Below, in pieces: positions 1-6,049 of a stretch of DNA of 16,675 nucleotides. Both the position numbers and the translations under genes were made by a program. Location of the stretch: NCBI GenBank assembly GCA_040079935.1, contig JBEBJI010000039.1, positions 1 to 16,675 on the forward strand. Direction: 5' to 3'. Positions within the stretch are counted from its first letter, which is position 1. Each line of letters begins with the position of its first letter. Below the pieces are notes generated by a model. The model was not told where the DNA came from. It did not search any database and saw only the letters and a program-made list of their open reading frames with translations. The DNA is from Methylotenera_A sp040079935 (GTDB taxonomy: Bacteria; Pseudomonadota; Gammaproteobacteria; Burkholderiales; Methylophilaceae).

Positions 1-1
1 A

Positions 2-661
2 GTGAAACTATTGGATGAACATATGCTCGATTACATTACAGAACATCAACCTACTTACCATGCTGAGGCGGCTTATCAGCTGAGAGAATTTGTAATGACT
101 AAACGTTATGTACTCAGTGAAATTACTGCAAGCACCGTTAATATTGGTGACACTGCGCGCGCTGAGGTAGAAGCATTTATTCATGCGGTTTTTAAACGCG
201 CTTACGATGCAGAAGTAACAAACTTTATGCCGCACCTTGTGGCACTTAGAGATAATAACGGCGTACTAATGGCGGCTTTTGGCTTGAAGAAAGCCAGCGA
301 AGGCCCTCTATTTTTAGAGCAATATTTAGACGAGCCAATTGAATCTCTCCTTTCTAAAAAATTACAAAAACCGATTTCTCGCGATGAAATCACTAAAATC
401 GGCAATTTGGCGGTGGCAAACCCACGTAATGCAGGCGTGCTGATTGCACATGTCATTCAACATAGCTTGGATATGGGCATTGAATGGTGCGTGGCGACTG
501 CGCACCACAGCTTGCAAAATGGCGTAGTTAAAGGTGGGCGCGATGTTTACCCGCTTTTTCCTGCAGATAAAGCAAGATTGTCACCTGAAGAACAAGCCAA
601 GTGGGGCAGCTATTACAAACACATGCCACAGGTGATTGCGATTCGCGGTATCGCTGAATAA
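2..661 (+). CDS. Thermostable hemolysin-family protein (putative acyltransferase-like), possibly 5'-partial
   Basis: I recognise the family that databases call 'thermostable hemolysin' (named after the Vibrio delta-VPH protein). Family-typical stretches are an F-x-x-x-Y-x-A region followed by F-x-P-H-L (about residues 64-79), FLEQYLDEPIE (about 104-114) and EITKIGNLAV (about 129-138). That last block followed by A-N-P-R-x-A-G resembles the beta4/alpha3 part of GNAT and autoinducer-synthase folds, so an acyl-transfer role is my inference; haemolysis is not implied. It is the first gene of a four-gene operon, 15 nt before an acyl-adenylating enzyme. The frame is open to the window edge. GTG at 2 gives 219 residues, ATG at 23 would give 212, and the true start may lie further upstream. 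No signal peptide is visible. Confidence 0.75.
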   Translation: MKLLDEHMLDYITEHQPTYHAEAAYQLREFVMTKRYVLSEITASTVNIGDTARAEVEAFIHAVFKRAYDAEVTNFMPHLVALRDNNGVLMAAFGLKKASEGPLFLEQYLDEPIESLLSKKLQKPISRDEITKIGNLAVANPRNAGVLIAHVIQHSLDMGIEWCVATAHHSLQNGVVKGGRDVYPLFPADKARLSPEEQAKWGSYYKHMPQVIAIRGIAE

Positions 662-664
662 GTT

Positions 665-676
665 TATAATTTAACA
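665..676 (+). promoter_or_regulatory. TATAAT box directly before the acyl-adenylating enzyme start
   Basis: A perfect TATAAT lies at 665-670 and the ATG begins at 677, the position where transcription would be expected to start from such a -10 box. There is no Shine-Dalgarno sequence before this ATG. If the box is active, the message would be essentially leaderless. No convincing -35 box stands 16-18 nt upstream, so the promoter is only a candidate; the gene may simply be read from the upstream operon. Confidence 0.3.
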
Positions 677-2173
677 ATGCTGATTGAAACTCTTGCAAAT
701 CATGCCTCTGCAAGGCCCATGGATATTGCCTTGCAGGGCAATGCTAAAAATGAATATAGCTCGCTCACTTATGCAGATTTAAACCAAACTGTTACTGAAA
801 TTGCGCAGCTATTGCAGCAAGAAAACCCACGCGTAATCGCACTTGGCATGGACAATCACCCAAGCTGGGTGATTGTTGATTTGGCGGCGATGTATTGCCA
901 AATACCAATAGTCCCATTACCACTTTTTTTTAGCGATAGTCAGATACTGCACGCCATGTTGGATGCAGGCGCGACGACATTGCTCACCGACCAGCCAGAA
1001 CGTTTTAGCCAAATTTTGAGCGATTTTATTACGCGGAAAAGCACGCTTACTGTCGCGGGCAAACGACTGATGCAATACGATTTGCGAATTCCGACTAAAA
1101 AATTACTGCCAGAAACCGCCAAAATTACTTACACTTCGGGCACCACGGGCGCGCCAAAAGGCGTGTGTTTAAGTATAAAAGCGATATTAAATGTTGCGCA
1201 ATCCGTTGCCCTACAGACCAATATCCATGAGGGTTACAGGCACATATGTGTTTTGCCGCTTTCTACTTTGTTAGAAAACGTTGCGGGCGTTTATGCAAGC
1301 CTACTAGCGGGCGCGGCCGTGCATATATTGCCGAGTGAGCAAACTGGCTTGAGCGGCAGTAGCTTAAATATCGAAAAACTACACAGCGCTTTGACGCAAA
1401 CTCAAGCAAACACGGCGATTTTTATACCCGAGCTGCTCAACGCGCTGGTGTCGGCGCTTGAAGCAGGTGCAGTAAAATTACCACATTTACGCTTTTTGGC
1501 TGTCGGAGGCGCGCATGTTTCTAAAAAATTATTGCAGCGCGCTACTACTTTAAATATTCCTGTGTTTGAAGGCTATGGTTTATCTGAAAGCGCATCTGTG
1601 GTCGCGCTAAATACCGAAAAAAATAACAAAATCGGTAGCGTCGGTAAACCTTTGCCGCACATCGCAATCCAATTTTCTGAAGAAAACGAAATTTTGGTGA
1701 AAGGCGCAAATTTACTGGGCTATACAGGTGAAAACAATATTGAAACAACTGAAGAATTTATCAAAACTGGCGACATTGGCTATATGGATGATGACGGATT
1801 TTTATTCATCAACGGTCGCAAAAAAAATATTTTTATCACCTCGTTCGGCCGTAACGTGTCGCCAGAATGGGTAGAATCTGCTTTGCTTAATTCGCCCGAA
1901 ATTTTGCAAGTTTGCGTATTTGGCGAAGCCAAACCATGGAACATTGCTTTAATTGTGACCAAGCCGGGAGCCTCGTCTTTATTGATCTCCAGAGCCATTG
2001 AAGAAGCGAATAAACAATTGCCTGATTATGCGCGCATCACCAAATGGCTGCTTGCCGATGCGCCGTTTAGCGTAAAAAATGGTCAACTTACGCCAAATGG
2101 CAGATTGAAGCGCGATGCTATTAGCGCCGCATATCAAGAAAAAACTAACAACTTATATAAGGAATTTGCATGA
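677..2173 (+). CDS. AMP-dependent acyl-adenylating enzyme (acyl-CoA synthetase-like)
   Basis: This 498-residue protein belongs to the ANL superfamily, which activates a carboxylic acid as acyl-AMP and then passes it to CoA or another acceptor. The signature motifs are complete: P-loop YTSGTTGAPKG (152-162), A5 YGLSES (300-305), A7 TGDIG (364-368), the hinge-region R381 in GRKKNIF, and the catalytic C-terminal lysine in NGRLKR (474-479). The style is that of long-chain acyl-CoA synthetases, but the substrate cannot be read from sequence. No carrier-protein domain is attached and none is encoded nearby. Its stop overlaps the start of the next gene (ATGA at 2170-2173), so the two are translationally coupled. 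The start has no Shine-Dalgarno sequence. Two copies of the window's dispersed repeat fall inside it (706-740 and 1207-1241). Confidence 0.9.
   Translation: MLIETLANHASARPMDIALQGNAKNEYSSLTYADLNQTVTEIAQLLQQENPRVIALGMDNHPSWVIVDLAAMYCQIPIVPLPLFFSDSQILHAMLDAGATTLLTDQPERFSQILSDFITRKSTLTVAGKRLMQYDLRIPTKKLLPETAKITYTSGTTGAPKGVCLSIKAILNVAQSVALQTNIHEGYRHICVLPLSTLLENVAGVYASLLAGAAVHILPSEQTGLSGSSLNIEKLHSALTQTQANTAIFIPELLNALVSALEAGAVKLPHLRFLAVGGAHVSKKLLQRATTLNIPVFEGYGLSESASVVALNTEKNNKIGSVGKPLPHIAIQFSEENEILVKGANLLGYTGENNIETTEEFIKTGDIGYMDDDGFLFINGRKKNIFITSFGRNVSPEWVESALLNSPEILQVCVFGEAKPWNIALIVTKPGASSLLISRAIEEANKQLPDYARITKWLLADAPFSVKNGQLTPNGRLKRDAISAAYQEKTNNLYKEFA
706..740 (-). repeat. Dispersed hairpin repeat, copy 1 (inside the acyl-adenylating enzyme gene)
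   Basis: Read on the minus strand, 35 bases match the intergenic copy at 15554-15588 at 32 positions without gaps. The arms form a perfect 9-bp stem (inner part CTGCAAGG with CCTTGCAG) around the loop AATATCCATGG. On the plus strand it is coding and gives the N-terminal stretch ARPMDIALQG, which looks like ordinary family sequence rather than an insertion. Confidence 0.7.
1207..1241 (+). repeat. Dispersed hairpin repeat, copy 2 (inside the acyl-adenylating enzyme gene)
   Basis: It matches the intergenic copy at 26 of 35 positions and shares the exact 16-mer CAGACCAATATCCATG with copy 3. It encodes ALQTNIH in the same frame as copy 3. The stem is decayed, with three mispairs. Confidence 0.6.
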
Positions 2174-2844
2174 CTTTTTACCAAGAATTACTGGCTGCAA
2201 CCGAGGCTGAACGCAAAGAATTGCTCAGTTTGCCGCTGATTAAGAAGAGCGCTACGGGCGAACTTTCGCTACAAACTTACGTAGCTTTTTTAACACAAGC
2301 ATATCACCATGTAAAACACACTACACCCCTGCTAATGACGTGTGGGGGCTGCCTGCCGGGCAAATACGAGTGGTTACGCACCGCGATTGGCGAATATATC
2401 GAAGAAGAAATGGGGCATCAGGAATGGGTGCTGGACGACATCGCCGCTTGTGGCGGAGATAAAGAAGCTGCGCGCACAGGTGAAACGACTAACAATGCGC
2501 CAAGCCAAGCCACAGAATTAATGGTCGCTTATGCTTATGACATGATCCATCGTGTTAATCCTATCGGATTTTTTGGTATGGTGTTGGTACTGGAAGGCAC
2601 CAGCACCGCGGCTGCGACACAGGCAGGTGAAAAACTGATGCAAAGCCTAAAGTTACCTAAAAAAGCTTTCAGTTATTTGCTATCGCATGGCTCGCTTGAT
2701 ATTAGTCATGTGTCGTTTTATGAAAGCCTAGTCAACCAGATCACCGATGCGAACGACAAAGCTATGTTGATTCATAGTGCCAAACACTTTTATAAGCTAT
2801 ATGGTGATATATTTAGAGAAATTGAAGCACGGACCATGCATTAA
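2170..2844 (+). CDS. Haem-oxygenase-like putative di-iron oxidase (HDO/TenA-fold family)
   Basis: This 224-residue helical protein carries the metal-ligand pattern of haem-oxygenase-like di-iron oxidases and oxygenases (relatives include UndA, SznF and BesC). The visible candidates are E80-x-x-H83 in EEEMGHQEW, E142 in LEGTS, and D177-x-x-H180 in DISH, with a further histidine-rich helix YHHVKH (45-50). Known members oxidise fatty acids, amino acids or amines, for example by decarboxylating desaturation. The name 'iron-containing redox enzyme' or 'TenA-like' in databases would refer to this family. The start overlaps the stop of the acyl-adenylating gene, with an upstream AAGGAA as ribosome-binding site. 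The context suggests that it oxidises the acid or acyl conjugate made by its neighbours. Metal binding is inferred from motif spacing only. Confidence 0.75.
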   Translation: MTFYQELLAATEAERKELLSLPLIKKSATGELSLQTYVAFLTQAYHHVKHTTPLLMTCGGCLPGKYEWLRTAIGEYIEEEMGHQEWVLDDIAACGGDKEAARTGETTNNAPSQATELMVAYAYDMIHRVNPIGFFGMVLVLEGTSTAAATQAGEKLMQSLKLPKKAFSYLLSHGSLDISHVSFYESLVNQITDANDKAMLIHSAKHFYKLYGDIFREIEARTMH

Positions 2845-2853
2845 GGAATCGCT

Positions 2854-3654
2854 ATGAATCTTGCCAATAAACGTATCTTACTCACTGGCGCGACGGGCGG
2901 CATCGGCGAGCTTATCGCACTTAAACTCGCCAAAAAAGGCGCTATTTTAGCGCTTGTGGGTCGTAATCATGCTAAATTAACTGCCCTGCAGACCAATATC
3001 CATGCGGGAGGTGGCAAGGCGTTTTGCATTACAGCCGATTTAAATATTGCAGGATCAAGCACGCGCGTGGCCAATGAAGCCAAGCAACAATTGGGCGAAA
3101 TTGATATTTTAATCAACAACGCTGGTGTACTGGATTTTATTGAGCTGCAAGACCAATCAGATGACAGAATAGCTGAGATGATTAATACCAATGTCACAGC
3201 ACTGATTCAACTCACGCGCGCTGTTTTGCCTAATTTTCAAAGCAAAAACCAAGGCCATTTTGTGTTTATTGGCTCTGTATTTGGTTCGCTAGGCTTTCCG
3301 CATTTTGCCACGTATTGCGCGACTAAGTTTGCCGTACACGGCTTCTCGCAAGCGCTGCGGCGCGAGCTGGTAGATACAAAAATTGGCGTCACTTACATTG
3401 CCCCGCGCGGCATTAAAACACTCATGAACGATGCGAATACAGTGGCCATGTGGGAAAAATCGGGCAACAAAATGGACGACGCCGAAACGGTGGCGAGTAT
3501 TGTCGTAAACGCGCTAGAAAATGAAAAACAAGAAGTATTTATTGGTCAACCGCAAAGCTTTTTTGCTTGGCTAAACGGCGTTGCGCCAAAAATGGTGAAT
3601 ATCGGACTTAAAAAACAAACGGCGCTTGCTGCGCCGTTTTTAAACAAAAAATAA
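2854..3654 (+). CDS. Short-chain dehydrogenase/reductase (SDR family)
   Basis: This is a classical SDR of 266 residues, an NAD(P)-dependent oxidoreductase. The motifs in order are the cofactor loop TGATGGIGE (11-19), NNAG (88-91), N112, active-site S141, and Y154-x-x-x-K158 in YCATK. The start has AAGGA overlapping the stop of the preceding gene, nine bases away, which supports one operon. It probably performs the final or an intermediate carbonyl/alcohol conversion in the cassette; the substrate is unknown. The last 13 codons contain a complete intrinsic terminator, so transcripts stopping there would lack the stop codon. Copy 3 of the dispersed repeat overlaps residues about 44-52. Confidence 0.88.
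   Translation: MNLANKRILLTGATGGIGELIALKLAKKGAILALVGRNHAKLTALQTNIHAGGGKAFCITADLNIAGSSTRVANEAKQQLGEIDILINNAGVLDFIELQDQSDDRIAEMINTNVTALIQLTRAVLPNFQSKNQGHFVFIGSVFGSLGFPHFATYCATKFAVHGFSQALRRELVDTKIGVTYIAPRGIKTLMNDANTVAMWEKSGNKMDDAETVASIVVNALENEKQEVFIGQPQSFFAWLNGVAPKMVNIGLKKQTALAAPFLNKK
2982..3008 (+). repeat. Dispersed hairpin repeat, copy 3 (left arm and core, inside the SDR gene)
   Basis: The left arm and core (2982-3004) match the intergenic copy at 20 of 23 positions. The exact 16-mer shared with copy 2 ends in CCAATATCCATG. The right arm is not conserved beyond GGG. It encodes ALQTNIH, as copy 2 does. Confidence 0.6.
3617..3641 (+). terminator. Intrinsic terminator inside the end of the SDR gene
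   Basis: A perfect 9-bp stem, AAACGGCGC (3617-3625) with GCGCCGTTT (3631-3639), has a TTGCT loop and is followed by Ts to 3641. It ends 11 nt before the SDR stop codon TAA at 3652-3654. A run of As on the left side (3610-3615) would also make it act on the minus strand, after the small gene at 3698-3850. Confidence 0.75.
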
Positions 3655-3697
3655 ATACAAATCGAATGCTACAAAGTTTTAATTTATAAAACTGTAA

Positions 3698-3850
3698 TTA
3701 TAGGTAAAGCACTGCAGGGAATACCGTTAAAGCAAACACAAACACCATCCACTCCATATTCCAGCGCTCTAGATGCCCCGTAAAATGTAAAGTGAGTACT
3801 GCAATCGCTAACGCGTAATATATTGCAATAAGTATCATATTTAAACCCAT
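3698..3850 (-). CDS. Small two-helix membrane protein, unknown function
   Basis: This 50-residue reading frame starts at ATG 3850 with MGLNMILIAIYYALAIAV and stops at TAA 3698-3700. It encodes two hydrophobic segments (about residues 4-20 and 34-50) joined by a charged turn, HLERWNMEW. That hairpin-like layout and the aromatic residues at the membrane edges look like a real small inner-membrane protein rather than noise. A second ATG at codon 5 is possible. No good Shine-Dalgarno sequence is visible, which lowers confidence. It lies alone between the convergent end of the SDR operon, whose terminator would work in both directions, and the thiC leader. I do not recognise a family. Confidence 0.45.
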   Translation of the reverse strand: MGLNMILIAIYYALAIAVLTLHFTGHLERWNMEWMVFVFALTVFPAVLYL

Positions 3851-3943
3851 GTATTAAATGTGTAATTATTGTATTTATAACATTTTTTACAAAAAACACC
3901 TAAATTTTTTAACATTTCAATATATATTTTCCAAAATGCTTTC

Positions 3944-3972
3944 TTGCCTTTTGGGCTATTTTCGCGTAGATT
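3944..3972 (+). promoter_or_regulatory. Candidate sigma-70 promoter for the thiC leader
   Basis: TTGCCT (3944-3949) and TAGATT (3967-3972) are separated by 17 nt. Transcription would start near 3979, just before the riboswitch aptamer begins at about 3981. Each box has four of six consensus bases; the position is the main support. Confidence 0.4.
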
Positions 3973-3980
3973 TCGTGCAT

Positions 3981-4065
3981 TGCTAGGGGTCTGCTTGATT
4001 GTTATTTTAAGCAGTGAGAATCACCCTTTGAACCTGATGCGGGTAATGCCGCCGTAGGGAAGCGT
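3981..4065 (+). promoter_or_regulatory. TPP riboswitch (THI element) controlling thiC
   Basis: The conserved aptamer pieces appear in order: the 5' strand GGGG then CTGC (3987-3994), GTGAGAATCACCC (4014-4026), TTTGAACCTGAT (4027-4038), GGGTAATGCCG (4041-4051) and GTAGGGAAGC (4054-4063). This is the thiamine-diphosphate-binding THI box, here directly upstream of thiC, its most common target. TPP binding is expected to reduce thiC expression. GGAAGC (4058-4063) can pair with GCTTTCC (4072-4078), which would break the aptamer's P1 helix and could serve as the switching stem. Confidence 0.95.
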
Positions 4066-4085
4066 CTTGATGCTTTCCTACAAAC

Positions 4086-4133
4086 AAAACATAAGAAAAG
4101 CAGCAGTTTTGTGCTTCTTACGTTTTGCTTTTT
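4086..4133 (+). terminator. Terminator-like hairpin in the thiC leader (riboswitch expression platform)
   Basis: AAAAC, TAAG and AAGCA (4086-4102) pair with TGCTT, CTTA and GTTTT (4112-4126). This gives a 14-bp stem with one AA bulge and one A-C mismatch, closing a 9-nt loop. Five Ts follow at 4129-4133, directly ahead of the thiC ribosome-binding site AAGGAA (4134-4139). The placement fits a transcription-terminating riboswitch platform. Confidence 0.6.
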
Positions 4134-4145
4134 AAGGAACACGTT

Positions 4146-6029
4146 ATGAACGCGCCTGATAAAAATCTCCCAAAATTTGTTGGCGACACCGCCCAAGTTG
4201 ATCCCGCAACGCTACAGCCTTTTTCTAATTCAAAAAAAGTGTATGTGCAAGGTTCGCGCGCGGATATTCAAGTGCCGTTTCGTGAGATTAGTTTAAGCGA
4301 TACGCCATCGCAATTTGGTGCAGAAAAAAACCCGCCTGTGATGGTGTACGACACCAGCGGCGTTTACACAGACCCAAATGTAAATATTGATATTCGTAAC
4401 GGCTTGCCTGCCCTGCGAGCCACATGGATATTGGAACGTGGCGATGTTGAGCAATTAGATGGCCCAAGCTCTGAATTTGGTCACCAACGCTTGGTTGATC
4501 CAGAACTAGCTGAAATGCGTTTTAACTTGCACCGCAAACCATTGCGTGCAAAAGCTGGTGCAAACGTTAGCCAAATGCACTATGCGCGCAAAGGCATTAT
4601 CACGCCAGAGATGGAATATATCGCGATTCGCGAAAATCAACGTCGCGAAAACATGTCTGAGATGCTGCAAAAACAGCATGAAGGCCAACATTTTGGCGCC
4701 AGCATTCCTAAAGTCATTACGCCAGAATTTGTGCGCTCAGAGGTCGCTTTAGGCCGTGCAATTATTCCTTTGAATATTAATCATCCAGAAATTGAGCCAA
4801 TGATTATTGGCCGTAATTTTTTAGTTAAAATTAACGCCAACATCGGCAACTCGGCGCTAGGCTCTAGCATTTCAGAAGAAGTGGAGAAAATGGTGTGGGG
4901 AACGCGCTGGGGCGGCGATACCGTGATGGATCTTTCCACCGGTAAAAATATCCACGAAACGCGCGAGTGGATTATCCGTAACTCACCTGTGCCAATTGGC
5001 ACTGTGCCAATTTACCAAGCGCTAGAAAAAGTGAATGGTAAGGCCGAAGACTTAACTTGGGAAATTTTCCGCGATACCTTGATTGAGCAAGCCGAACAGG
5101 GCGTAGACTATTTCACCATCCATGCCGGAGTACGCTTGGCTTACATCCCCATGACCGCAAAACGCATGACAGGTATTGTGTCACGCGGTGGCTCGATTAT
5201 GGCGAAATGGTGTCTGGCGCATCATAAAGAAAGCTTCCTGTACGAGCATTTTGAAGATATTTGCGAAATCATGAAAGCCTATGACGTGAGCTTTTCACTC
5301 GGTGACGGCTTACGCCCAGGTTCTATTTATGATGCCAACGATGAAGCGCAATTTGCTGAATTGAAAACACTAGGCGAGTTAACCCAAATCGCTTGGAAGC
5401 ACGATGTACAGTGCATGATTGAAGGCCCTGGTCACGTGCCAATGCATTTGATTAAAGAAAATATGGAGCTGCAGCTTGAACATTGCGGTGAAGCGCCTTT
5501 TTATACTCTTGGACCTTTAACCACTGACATTGCACCAGGTTATGACCACATCACTTCTGGCATCGGCGCCGCCATGATTGGCTGGTACGGCTGTGCAATG
5601 CTTTGCTACGTGACGCCAAAAGAGCATTTAGGCTTGCCGGACAAAGAAGACGTGCGAGTGGGTATCATCACATACAAAATTGCAGCGCATGCGGCGGACT
5701 TGGCGAAGGGTCACCCAGGCGCACAGATTCGCGACAATGCATTAAGTAAAGCGCGCTTTGAATTCCGCTGGGAAGACCAATTCAATTTAGGCCTTGACCC
5801 TGAAAAAGCCAAGGAATTTCACGACGAAACCTTGCCGCAAGAAGGTGCAAAACAAGCGCATTTCTGTAGCATGTGTGGTCCACATTTTTGCTCAATGAAA
5901 ATCAGCCAAGATGTACGTGATTATGCGGCTGAGCAAGGCATTGGCGAACAAGAAGCGCTACAAAAAGGCATGCAAGAAAAAGCGATTGAATTTGTGAAAA
6001 AAGGTAGTGAGGTATATCAAAAAGTCTAA
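4146..6029 (+). CDS. thiC: Phosphomethylpyrimidine synthase ThiC
   Basis: ThiC is the radical-SAM enzyme that rearranges aminoimidazole ribotide into hydroxymethylpyrimidine phosphate, the pyrimidine half of thiamine. The product of 627 residues matches the usual length. The C-terminal cluster motif C574-x-x-C577-x4-C582 (CSMCGPHFCSM), which binds the 4Fe-4S cluster, is intact. Other family blocks include GKNIHETREWI, PVPIGTVPIYQALEKV, DYFTIHAGV, SRGGSIMAKWC, DGLRPGSI, EGPGHVPMH and ITSGIGAAMIGWYG. I chose ATG 4146 because AAGGAA stands seven bases before it; an in-frame TTG at 4125 lies inside the leader hairpin. Expression is under the TPP riboswitch upstream. A copy of the dispersed repeat falls on codons for LPALRATWI. 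Confidence 0.98.
   Translation: MNAPDKNLPKFVGDTAQVDPATLQPFSNSKKVYVQGSRADIQVPFREISLSDTPSQFGAEKNPPVMVYDTSGVYTDPNVNIDIRNGLPALRATWILERGDVEQLDGPSSEFGHQRLVDPELAEMRFNLHRKPLRAKAGANVSQMHYARKGIITPEMEYIAIRENQRRENMSEMLQKQHEGQHFGASIPKVITPEFVRSEVALGRAIIPLNINHPEIEPMIIGRNFLVKINANIGNSALGSSISEEVEKMVWGTRWGGDTVMDLSTGKNIHETREWIIRNSPVPIGTVPIYQALEKVNGKAEDLTWEIFRDTLIEQAEQGVDYFTIHAGVRLAYIPMTAKRMTGIVSRGGSIMAKWCLAHHKESFLYEHFEDICEIMKAYDVSFSLGDGLRPGSIYDANDEAQFAELKTLGELTQIAWKHDVQCMIEGPGHVPMHLIKENMELQLEHCGEAPFYTLGPLTTDIAPGYDHITSGIGAAMIGWYGCAMLCYVTPKEHLGLPDKEDVRVGIITYKIAAHAADLAKGHPGAQIRDNALSKARFEFRWEDQFNLGLDPEKAKEFHDETLPQEGAKQAHFCSMCGPHFCSMKISQDVRDYAAEQGIGEQEALQKGMQEKAIEFVKKGSEVYQKV
4409..4434 (-). repeat. Dispersed hairpin repeat, copy 4 (core and right arm, inside thiC)
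   Basis: Read on the minus strand, it matches core and right arm of the intergenic copy (15565-15590) at 23 of 26 positions. On the plus strand it gives the 14-mer CTGCCCTGCGAGCC, identical to 15553-15566, followed by the inverted core ATGGATATTGG. It encodes part of a normal conserved ThiC stretch, so convergence under protein constraint cannot be excluded. Confidence 0.5.
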
Positions 6030-6049
6030 TTTCTTAGCCTTATTGAACC

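Noticed and set aside
2..661. Calling the first gene a true haemolysin or virulence factor.
   Set aside because: The family name comes from one Vibrio protein. There is no signal peptide or pore-forming feature, and the operon context is metabolic.
3684..3899. A 71-residue minus-strand frame overlapping the small membrane protein.
   Set aside because: Its translation has no hydrophobic pattern or family features. The 50-residue frame in another phase explains the region better.
4125..4145. A TTG start seven codons upstream for ThiC, and likewise TTG starts at 7753 for UppP and 8577 for the AsmA-family gene.
   Set aside because: The first two lie inside terminator-type hairpins and the third overlaps the uppP stop. 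The downstream ATGs give family-typical N-termini, and those of thiC and the AsmA-family gene have ribosome-binding sites.
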